Part shown: positions 55,263-64,000 of the stretch, piece by piece | Layout: each line of letters opens with the position of its first letter | Numbering within the stretch: position 1 is the stretch's first letter | Assembly: GCA_013176395.1 (NCBI GenBank) | Contig: JABMLP010000012.1 | Location: 744,001 to 808,000 of the forward strand | Direction of reading: 5' to 3' | DNA from: Venturia oleaginea | Lineage: Eukaryota > Ascomycota > Dothideomycetes > Venturiales > Venturiaceae | Length of the DNA: 64,000 nt | Made by a program: the position numbers and the translations under genes | Notes under the pieces: model-generated | Seen by the model: the letters and a program-made list of their open reading frames with translations, nothing else | The model's database searches: none | What the model was told of the DNA's origin: nothing

Positions 55263-57107
55263 ATGGTACGTTTCCATCTGGGCAAGAGCACCGTGGTCGA
55301 GCCCCAGCACACTCGCGTTGCTGGCTATGGAATCTGGTCCGACGGGCAATCATCTGGAAACTCTCCGCATTGGGGGAACGACCACAATGGATATCAGTCT
55401 CATCACCAGTCTCCAATTCACGACCAGAATGCCTTTGTTTATGCTCCCTTGCAAGAGCAACCACCCATGTACGCCCCGTCTAGCATGCCGCCTCCAAGGA
55501 CGACATATCCGCAACTCCAGCCTCACATCACAAGTCCCCAGTTGCCTATGGGTTATCCCAGCGAGTACCAGCCCAATCAGTTGAGGAGTCAATCCTTGGA
55601 TCAGAATCAATTTCCTCCGCCTTATTCTATGACCGGCCATATTGCTTCGGCTCCTTTGTCGTTACCAGCACCTCCTCCAAGGGCCTCTGGAAGATCCGGT
55701 TCAAATCCAAGGAAGACCCTCACAGATGTGGACCGAAGGAACATGTGCATATTTGCCGAGAAACATCCCTCTTGCAAACAGACCGACATTGGAGGTCAGT
55801 GCCGCTTCTGCCAGAATATTATCAACTTGCTGACCCATCCTAGCAAGGTTTGGTGTGGAACGAAGGTATACGATTCTCATCGATTTGTGTGGATATCTTA
55901 AGCTAACCATTACTGAAGCACTGTATCCAAAGTTCTTAGTCAGAAAGACAAGTACATGCAGCAGGATGATGGCAGCCGATCACCCGCTCGAAAGCCAAAG
56001 AACAAAGGACAAGATCCCGAAAGAACGCTGGTCAATTGGGTGAAGAAACATCATAAGCGTGGCGATCTAATCACAGACGAAGCGCTTAAGAAGAAATTAA
56101 TCTACTTCGCCAATGCAGCACAAAATCCCGACGCTCACTCGAAGGCTAATAATCCTGCTTGGGTCAAAAAGTTCAGGAGAGAGCACAACCTGCACGGGCT
56201 GAAATCGAGAACGAATTCGGTTGCAGATGAATCGGAAGAACCATCTGCTCCTCCTTCTGGAGCGCAGACCCCAAATTCAAATTCGCACTCCTCGCCATGC
56301 TCGCCGCCGCCAACGAACAAGGAGGAGTCGCCATCCGCCATGAGTATCATCAAAGACGAAGACGAGATGAAGAGTGAGAGTCCGCATTTCGACTCAGAAT
56401 TCTCCTTCGGCCACAAGCCCTATCACTCAATGAGCAATGCTTCACTGGCCAGTACATTCAATAATGACCGCGGACCATTTTCACCCGGACCAGGCAGCCC
56501 TGGCTCGGGATTCTTTGGCCAAGATCATTCGTCACCTTTCAACCAGGAGGGGGCTCTATCGTCAGGACCGAGCAGTTATTCACGACCTCGCAGCCAAAAC
56601 TTTCCGATGGCAGAGGGAGGTTCATACATCTCGCCAGCAACTTCGGAGCCCCTGACTCCAAAGTACATCACTGGCACCGCTTTGGATCATTCCCCTCTCG
56701 GTGATATGTCCACGGCGCTAGGTAGTGTCGAGGAGCTGAGTGAGCCCGACATCCATCATCTTCCAACGCCAATGGTCCCTGGCTCACCACACGGCCTCAC
56801 ACTTGGTGGGATCAGCCATATGCCACCTCATCTTTCGATGAATCATAGTGGACAACATCACTCCGGTACCCCGACTCCCGTTTCTGGTATTCAATCATCA
56901 GGGCCTTATTCACTCGACCAGGCCTTCGAGATCCTGAGAATCGCTATGGAACAACAAGGTAATGGAGCCTTCGACCCGCAAGACTACATGACACTCGGGA
57001 AGATCATGAATCAACTGAACGTCCAACCGAATCATCAACTCGGCAGTGATATTGGTTTCCACCGCGTCGGAAGTGTTGATTTTCATCAGTTCATGAAGCA
57101 AGAATAG
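55263..57107 (+). CDS. CENP-B-type helix-turn-helix nuclear protein
   Basis: Spliced model: join 55263-55794, 55844-55865, 55919-57107, giving 580 aa. Residues about 150-200 form an ABP1/CENP-B N-terminal HTH: DRRNMCIFAEKHPSCKQTDI, G-ARFGVERSTVSKVL across two introns flanking a 22-nt exon. Residues about 210-290 form the CENP-B-type DNA-binding half (RTLVNWVKKHHKRGDLITDE, AWVKKFRREHNLHG). Both flanks are long, Pro/Ser/Gln-rich and disordered. There is no DDE domain, so this is a host DNA-binding protein related to pogo transposases, probably a transcription factor. GTACGT directly after the ATG and a CCCAG 45 nt later could be an extra in-frame intron; I kept the unspliced form. Confidence 0.85.
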
Positions 57108-58380
57108 TGTCTCGACTTTCTCAGTTTGCTCTCCAGGCGGCGTCCGGGAGTTTATTAGTCGGTTGATGGATGTGTGATGATAGGAACCTGGGGCGGAGTT
57201 GACTGGACGCGACGAAAGTACACGCAGGGAACCCCTTACGCACGACAGCGCGCATCGCATTGTTTTACCTCTCTCTCATCATCTTCTCATCGTCATACGT
57301 TTGGCTACGTGCCCAATCTCTCAACGCCGCGACATCATCATATCTACACTACCGCATCATCTTCACCAACATCCCAAGCGACATCATTTCTCACGGTACT
57401 CGGTACACGATAGGGCAGGACAGGACGGAACAGGTCGGACAGGCAGACTGGAACAGTTCAACGGCGGGAAATCTGGCTTTCATCATTTCTTTCCATCTAT
57501 TCCCTAACCCCTGTCCTTACCATTCCCCTTCCACATCCCCACCTTCCCAATTTCTCCTAAGCCCGTCTCAGATTTCCTTACTGTGCGCTCGCAACCGAGA
57601 AGAACTCAAAAAAGTCGACCTCATCGTCGCACGGCAGGCATGCCAAAAATTCTCCAACCAAAAAAGACGGATCACCGCTCGCGCGGATGGGGAAAAGGGA
57701 AACGCAAAATGAACAGTGCATGGATGGGTGGATGTACTTCATTGTACCTTGTACTCACACTCACACACTCGAGAAGGAGGAAGATGTTTGGGAAATGGCA
57801 GGCAGAAAACAGACCTCATGCACTTGAGAGTCTCATATCGGTACGGGAAACATGACTATCAAGGTTGATACCCCCTTCCATTTCATACATTTCCTACATT
57901 TCTTTAGCTCGGACTATCTATCTATTTGGGAGGTTCACGCTGTGGATTCTGCGTTCTGCATTCTTCTTTCTTCTCTTCGTTCGGATGGATGGATTGGATG
58001 GATGCGCATATATCCCTTCCTCCCATCTTACTTACCCCTTCCCTTCTAAACATTGGCCCACACGCCATTTACACTTTTACTCCTTCCAAAGCCGCGAGGC
58101 TACGATAACAATGTTGTTCTTGTCGGATTCCTTTTGGATGATTTTCGGATCGCGCACTTTTTTTGCTACTTTGCCCAAATTTGGATATGGCAGCATCGCC
58201 TTTTGTACTTTGACGAATTTTTCACGTCCTTCCTTTACTCTTTTGCTCTCGCGTCGACGACCACAGACAGAGAGAGGGAGATGGGATAATCAATCAAATC
58301 AAGCAAATCAAAAACTTCATGAATCGGTACCGTATCATCGACAATCATGTCTCATCAAACAGCATAAACAGCATCCCCAC
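57108..58380. other. Intergenic stretch, no gene seen
   Basis: 3' side of two convergent genes. Short open frames have no domain content and lie in C/T- or T-rich sequence. Confidence 0.5.
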
Positions 58381-61300
58381 TCAATAATCCTCCACATCAG
58401 GAACCCTCTCCCTCATCAACTCACCAACCCCCTTCTGCCCCAACTCCGGCGCCAACCTCAAAACAACAAGACTAATGACCCCAAAAACTAAATGTTTATT
58501 CATATACTCGTCCCCCAAAACACCCAACAACCCATCCACCTCCCCAACAACGGCCTCCCCCGTCTCCCCCATTTCCCCAGACGCCCCCGAGGTAAGAAGG
58601 GCTGAAGGCGCACCAGTATCCGCAACACGACCGAGACCAAAAAACCTCGCCCACACAGCCATCGGTAAAACACCCGCAACAGCCTCCGCGCAATTTCTCT
58701 TCAACGCCAAAATCTCAACGGCGTCGGGCACATTCCTAGCAGGTCCGGGGGCGTTATTGGGAAACAGCGCCGCCCTCGCAATCTGCAATGTTTTGGGGAT
58801 ATAACCCGCGTTGAGAATGTACTTGTGAATACCATTGGATAACAACCTGTCCAATTGACTCTGTTAGCACATGTCTTAGTGAGACTAGCTTCGATTGGAT
58901 CGAAGTGATGGGTGATGTAAATGTGAGACTAGATTGATGATGTAGAACAATTGAGAAAAGGTTGATAGTGTAGAGTGGAGTGAGACCAATTGTATTGGAT
59001 AGATGAGTGTAAGTGGGTGTGGTGTAAAAGAAAGATTTTTGATTGTGCTAATTGAATCAGGTGGTCCATGCAATGCAAAGAACATTTGGAGGAGTTAGTT
59101 CCGTACGTTCCATCCACAAGTTACTCAAGGGAATCCTGCGAGTGATCGCCTATTCCCAATTGAACATTATGGATGGCTGGGAAAAAGATGGTGTGTGCTG
59201 GTGTGTGTAGTGCGCGTGGGGATAGGACATAAGTGCATCGAGACCGATGATACGGTCCCAGCGAGACGGAACACTGTCTCTCGCACTATCGCAAGCAAAA
59301 GCCGAATGCTTGCTCCATGCTCAGATCCAACCCGACATTGCAGTGAAGGAATGTAAAGCCGAAGCCCCAAATCCCATTATCGTGGATCCGAGAATATTGA
59401 AAAGGCAAGGTGCGATTGGATCGACCAGGGGATGCGATTGCAAACCGGGGTGCCGAAAGGTCGACGAGAAGAAAGCCAAAGGACGGGTTGAGCACCATGC
59501 CAAAGTGACAAGGTTCGCGACATGAATAAGGGAAATGTGGATGAAATCATGTTGGGGAGTGCTGGGAATGAATGAATGGAAAAATGATGCTGATGTGTCA
59601 AGGTCCTCTAGAGCTCCTGCAGGAAGCGCACATTCGGATTTTTAGTGTGGTGAAACTTGACGAATAGCGACGCGGGAGGGAGGGGCAAATTGGGGACGGG
59701 AGGGCCCTGTCTGCACTGCGAGACATTGAGCACGCTGTGGCTGCATGAATGAAGAATGCGAGGAGTCGACGACGACAGGGACGGACGGACGGCAATGCAC
59801 CGTGCATTAAGTGCCGTTGTGCAATTCTCGAAGAAGGAATTGCAGAATAATGTATCCATGACCATGGCAGGATGGATGGACGTCTCGCCCCATTCAGGTC
59901 CCAAAACAATGGTTTTAAGACCACGTCCACTTTTCGACATCGATCTAGGTTCTTGTTGGATGGAGACAATGCTGCACGCCAAATCGAATCCGATCGCAAG
60001 TGCATTGATGATAGACTGTCGAGCAAGATTAACCAGGGCATGCAAATAGCATGGAAAATCCTGATGTTCCTGCTGACAATCTACCAACAAAACGCGACTA
60101 CCGTGTTTTCGCATTTTGGCGACAAGAACAGGTTGAACGAGACAGGGGAGTCGGTTGTCGGTGTCCGTGAAAAGAGAACGACAGCGGACAGACCCGACGG
60201 AGCGGAAAGGGATCAGCCGGGCGCGTACCAGCGCGCCCCAGGCTTGTATCAACAACGAATGAAAACAGACCTCTAGTAGGGGTAGTTCACCAATCAGTAG
60301 CATCAGATGCTGCCGATCAGCTTACCAACCAATGAATACCAATCGAAAACGTTGGAACAAGACTGGGGCGCGCTGGTAGACGGAACGTGTGGACCACAAA
60401 GAGTGCGCAGCGAGAGCACAAGACAAGAGCCGACACTTGTGACGACAATGAACGGATGAAACGTAATTTGTGAACTGATGAGGGAGACGTGCAGAGCGTA
60501 TCGTTTGCGCGAGCGAAAGAGGGGGGGACTGTGCCAGGGAGGGGAAGAGTTTGGGACGACAAGCAATTGGCCGACGTTTAGCTGGCTTTTGCAGTAGCAC
60601 CGCCAGACGTCCGGACGCATGGGTACACCCCAGCACTTCTCACATGACTGAGAGTGAGTGCGGAGCTAATGCAGCAATATAAGGCCTCGGGATTGTGGAC
60701 AGTCCCGTTAACCAACCATGATGGGAAGAGGCGAATTGCAAATGAGATAGGTTGAATAGTAACTGACCTGTCAATAGCACCCTCCGTGTCTGCAACTTTC
60801 CAAGGCCCATTCACTGCCGCGTGGTGCACGAGGGCAAGCATTCCGGATAGCCACGGCATGCGCACATTCAGCTCAATAACTTTGCTGATCATCGGCCAGA
60901 GTCCCATGTCGAGGATTGGACGACGGTCGTCGCACAGGGCAGTTGACGATGCTTCGGACAGAAGTTTTGATGAGGCCCCCTCTTGGCGCTCGGCTGGGGG
61001 CGGCGAGTAAGAGTTCGCGGCAGCCAGCCATGTCTTAGATCTAGACGGCAGAGACGACGATGTCGCAAGAGCGTGGGCGAGAACCCATAGCGCTCGAGAC
61101 GCCAAAAACATGTATTGGACCGCCAACCAGAACAGTCCGGAAGCGGTCGAGGCTGCACTAGATGGCCGGCGATTTAGGTCCAAGCCGTCAGCGCCATCCT
61201 GTTGCGACTCGGCTGAGAGCAATCCGAATTGCTCTAGTCGGCTTGTAGCCGTCGTTGGCGATGGCTTCGTCTCATCGTTGCGCGTCTCTGGGGTCGATGT

Positions 61301-62235
61301 TCGAGCTTGCGACGCATGGATGACGGTTGTGATGGCGTCCCAGAGGAACCAGGGCTCACAGACTTTCTGGCTAACAGCATTGCCGAGTATCATCTCAGAG
61401 AAGATGTCAGCTACAAGCGCCCTCAAACAGGCATTCTCCAAATCTTCTGTAGGGAGCAGCACGGCCAGTACACCCTGGACTAGCAATTGGCGCCATGCCT
61501 CTTCGTTAAGCTGCTGCTCCAACACAGTCGACGGATCGTCATCTCGCGGAACGGGCGATAAGGCCGGGTGTGGATTGAGTATGTGATATATCTCGCGTGG
61601 AAAACTGGCCAACGGTTGTGGATATGTGGATTCATGGGCGATACGAAAGGCTGTAGTGTTACAATTAGTGATGTATCGACATTGAAGCCGAGATTATGCT
61701 TCCCACCTTCCAGATGCGCGTCAACCAACTGTGGTATCTCATCCAACAGAAGCGACTCCAGATCTACTTTTCTCAGCCGCTGTTCCAGAGTGCGAGTACA
61801 ATGGGCGATGATTTGAATGACCTGGTCGACGAAGACATGATCAGGGGTGATTTTCGCGTACCATGTGTAGACGAACTCTTTGAGTATGACAGCGATTATG
61901 GCATACAGCTGGAGGTCGACTTCGTTCGAGCTCGTCAGCGGCGGCAGCAGCTCATCGACGGGCTTTGGCGTGCTCCTCCCCTTCTCTCCTCCTGTGCCGG
62001 ACAAGGCATGATGGGCGCACAGCGTTCTGCGTATGAAGGCAGCCGTTGCCTTGTCTGAGAGGAAGTCGGACGTCGATTTGGCTGGGTCGGTGTTTGAAGG
62101 GCCCGTCGAGGCTGGCCGCGAGATATCACTCGGCTTTGCTGGACCTGAGAGAGATGCTGCTGGAAGCTTCGCATCGCTGGGATGGAGTCGCGATGGGTCG
62201 TCCAGTTGTGTCGATTTGGGAGGGAGCTGATTCAT
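58381..62235 (-). CDS. PXA-domain protein (sorting-nexin-associated type) with a 1.9-kb intron
   Basis: Spliced model: complement of join 58381-58846, 60768-61650, 61707-62235, giving 625 aa. After a Ser/Pro-rich N-terminus, the PXA domain runs from about residue 75 (FIRRTLCAHHALSG, IIAVILKEFVYTWYAKITPD, TRTLEQRLRKVDLESLLLDE) through the second exon (ACLRALVADIFSEMILGNAV). The third exon carries the conserved end, NAGYIPKTLQIARAALFPNN and LGDEYMNKHLVFGVISLVVL. No PX domain is seen. PXA proteins act in endosomal/membrane trafficking; the exact role is unknown. Intron 2 (58847-60767, GTCAGT...ACAG) is 1921 nt, far longer than any other here, yet the codon split AG-G fits exactly. Start: first ATG in frame. 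Confidence 0.85.
58847..60767. other. 1.9-kb intron content of the PXA gene
   Basis: The longest frame inside (59608-60303, minus strand, 231 codons, ending before TAG/TAA-rich sequence) matches no family. The donor-proximal part (about 60300-60600, minus strand) is C/T-rich and ends in TTGGTTGGTAAGC, resembling a fungal 5' leader with its own donor site. I see no inverted repeats or LTR ends marking an inserted transposon. Confidence 0.4.
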
Positions 62236-62475
62236 GGCCGGGGAATTGGCATTGGCATTGGCATGGTCTGGAGGGTTCCTCACATAGCTGTAGCTGTAGC
62301 TGTAGACAATCTTTCTTCATCAACTTTATTCTCTGTGCTGGCAAGGCACTTGGCTGATCCCGCCTCCAATGCTCCACTCAAGCTCCGGCCACCGGCCAAG
62401 CTATGGTTCACTGAGCAGAGCCTCAGTCCTGCTACACAGATCGCAATACCATAGAGAGCCAACTCTGAGCCAGTC
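62236..62475. promoter_or_regulatory. Short divergent promoter of the PXA gene and MED10
   Basis: 240 bp separate the two start codons. It includes a (TTGGCA)n run near 62246-62263 and an (AGCTGT)n run near 62285-62305. Shared control is inferred from layout. Confidence 0.5.
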
Positions 62476-62971
62476 ATGGCTCAACCAAAGGAAGACCCTC
62501 TCCTAAAATCTGTCGAGAGTAAACTCCCCCGTCCCCAACTCCCATCCCATCCAACTAACACTCCCAGAACAAGTAAAAGACATAACCTCAACCCTCCACA
62601 CCCTACTCGTCATAACCCAGGGCAGCACCGGCCAAACCCAAAACGAGCTGCAGTCTGGCCTCCGAAAAAATATCTTAAAACTCCTCACCGAACTCCGCAG
62701 CCTCATCTCCACGACTCCCCACCTCAACTTCAAGATTCCCGTCGAGGTCATCGATTATGTCCAGGAAGGCCGGAATCCGGATATCTATACTAGGGAGTTT
62801 GTGGAGTTGGTGATGAAGATCAATCAGATGCATAAGGGGAAGACGGAGGCGTTTGGTGATTTTAGGGATATATTGGCGAGGGAATTCGTGGGTGCTGTGC
62901 CGGAGATGAGGACGCCGGTCGAGAGGGTTGTTGGTGTTAGTGGTGGGAAGATCGCTGAGCCGGGGTTTTGA
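62476..62971 (+). CDS. Mediator complex subunit 10
   Basis: Spliced model: join 62476-62518, 62568-62971, giving 148 aa. The 49-nt intron (GTAAAC...CCCAG) has an ACTAAC branch site. The protein reads SVEKQVKDITSTLHTLLVIT, then GQTQNELQSGLRKNILKLLT, IPVEVIDYVQEGRNPDIYTR and EFVELVMKINQMHKGKTEAF, the conserved helices and central loop of Med10/Nut2. It belongs to the Mediator middle module and helps relay signals from transcription factors to RNA polymerase II. The first exon uses codons unlike the C-rich start of exon 2 but is short. Confidence 0.92.
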
Positions 62972-63571
62972 TGGAGGTAAAAGGTATGAATTATGAATTC
63001 ACGAGGAATGGTGAGGAAGAGTGCATAGAGTTGAGATATGGCTTGGATCTTCAATGGAATGCACAAAGCTGAGATGGCTTAAGTTTTAAGGCTGGGAGGG
63101 ATGCTATGAATACCGATCACGTTGAGACAAAGTTCGAAGTTTGGATGCTTCTCGCATCGAGAATACTCCCGAGAACGTTGCTGCGGGCCTAGAATTTTGT
63201 CATGAGGAAGATGACTATCTCCACCCTAACGCAAAAGAGGCGTCAAACTCGGAAATGCGCGTCAGAAGGCAGAGAGCAAGTGGAGCTTTTAGCTAAGAGT
63301 GAGGTCCCTCAAATGTGGTGTCTGAGCTATTGCACTAGTTTATGTAGGTAGCTTGGATGTGAGAGGTCTTTTCATGCTGGCTAATATTTTGATATCCAGT
63401 CTTGCTTCCACGGTTTTCTCTATCCTGCTCAAGCCAGCCTCTCAATATCTTTCCCCAGCAACTTGAGTCTTGCTCGAAGTCGACATGGCATTGATTTTCG
63501 ATCTGGACGTCCGGGTTCGTCTAATTGTCTGTTCGACGATACTCCATGTGCCGCCTATGCATATTACCAAC
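62972..63571. other. Intergenic stretch, no gene seen
   Basis: Between convergent Med10 and the right-edge gene. A short plus-strand frame (63486-63703) is antisense to the latter and is discounted. Confidence 0.45.
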
Positions 63572-64000
63572 TTAGGTCTCGAGCCTGGCGGGCAAGCGAA
63601 CCTTGTTATATGGTTTTGGCATACTCATTTGACACTTCTGGAGCTGTTCCGTAAGCCATTTGATGTCCATATCCGCCGCTTCGTTGAGAGTATCCCATGT
63701 TGATGGGGGGTTACCCCGTCCATTCTGATCCCATTTGATCCCAGAAGGTCTACGAACAAACGAGCCTCCATCGGATCTCGAAAACGCTTCGTTCGGTGTT
63801 CGCCAGGCCCATCTCACGAATCCTTGCTGTCTGAGAAGTTCAATTAAGTCTCCGTCCAATTCGCCCTCCCGCACCCATTGCTCGAGCCCACCGAGCTTCT
63901 CCCATATGAAAATGCGGATACTGCTGAGGTGGATATTCACTCGCTCCCAGGGTGCCATCCCTTCCCGGTGCATCTCCCACACATCTTCTGGGCAGACCAT
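63572..64000 (-). CDS. Unrecognised protein, cut by the window edge
   Basis: A minus-strand frame enters from the right edge and stays open for at least 142 codons to a stop at 63572-63574. It reads like a soluble helical protein (RVNIHLSSIRIFIWEKLGGL, DLIELLRQQGFVRWAWRTPN, TWDTLNEAADMDIKWLTEQL) with balanced charge and is more gene-like than the frame on the other strand. No family is recognised. The N-terminus lies beyond the window. The last dozen residues may be read-through into an intron. Confidence 0.5.
   Translation of the reverse strand: MVCPEDVWEMHREGMAPWERVNIHLSSIRIFIWEKLGGLEQWVREGELDGDLIELLRQQGFVRWAWRTPNEAFSRSDGGSFVRRPSGIKWDQNGRGNPPSTWDTLNEAADMDIKWLTEQLQKCQMSMPKPYNKVRLPARLET

Noticed and set aside
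57865..58491. 208-codon hydrophobic plus-strand frame
   Set aside because: Low-complexity C/T-rich leader-like DNA, and its end is antisense to the real PXA-gene exon.
63486..63703. Plus-strand frame MALIFDLDVRVRLIV near the right edge
   Set aside because: Antisense to the more gene-like minus-strand frame 63572-64000 and has no domain.
1..64000. tRNA, rRNA or CRISPR features
   Set aside because: I looked for TTCGA-type T-loops with matching stems and for regularly spaced repeats and found none. The GGGTTCGAA near 20770 lacks a tRNA context.

Overview
This window looks like nuclear DNA from a filamentous ascomycete (Pezizomycotina; Leotiomycetes is my guess, not shown by the sequence). The evidence is genes split by short GT-AG introns of about 45-135 nt with CTAAC/CTGAC-like branch sites, fungus-typical families (PTH11-like rhodopsin-fold receptor, SURNod19-type secreted protein, pisatin-demethylase-like P450, CAP10/GT90, PXA protein, small secreted proteins), and Fot1/pogo and Ty1/copia transposons. 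All gene models below were spliced by hand.

The window has two compartments. Roughly 5.3-35 kb is repeat-rich and gene-poor. It holds five Fot1/pogo-like DD35D elements (A 5365-7206, D 9005-10823, E 10822-12644, B 18019-19838, C 27476-29328), all with broken transposase genes. It also holds a copia pol remnant with one LTR, a second LTR type that cuts off a thaumatin-like gene, a 176-bp LTR-like insertion with a perfect 5-bp target duplication, and a long near-identical dispersed repeat. Between these lie an intact receptor gene (14.0-15.2 kb), a secreted SURNod19-like gene (16.6-17.9 kb), a five-exon small secreted protein gene (21.0-21.6 kb) and a permease fragment. The stretch 21.6-27.4 kb is essentially a gene desert.

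From 35 kb rightwards the DNA is gene-dense and housekeeping-like, with no recognisable transposon: a DAL5-type MFS transporter carrying one apparent frameshift, an F-box-like small protein, a cysteine-rich secreted protein, a cytochrome P450, Ku80 (non-homologous end joining), a large multi-pass GT90, cysteine dioxygenase, the GTPase DRG1/Rbg1, a CENP-B-type HTH nuclear protein, a PXA-domain protein with a 1.9-kb intron, Mediator subunit 10, and a gene running off the right edge. Leftmost is one membrane-protein gene at 2.9-4.6 kb.

The genes do not form an obvious pathway or cluster. P450/Ku80 are convergent, while cysteine dioxygenase/DRG1 and PXA/Med10 are divergent pairs with short shared promoters. 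I found no clearly new multi-gene system. The most noteworthy observations are the back-to-back Fot1 elements sharing one TA, a transposase lineage that multiplied with a lost catalytic aspartate, the thaumatin gene cut by an LTR, two small secreted proteins, a 1.9-kb intron in a short-intron genome, and unusual splice sites in DRG1 and the CENP-B-like gene.
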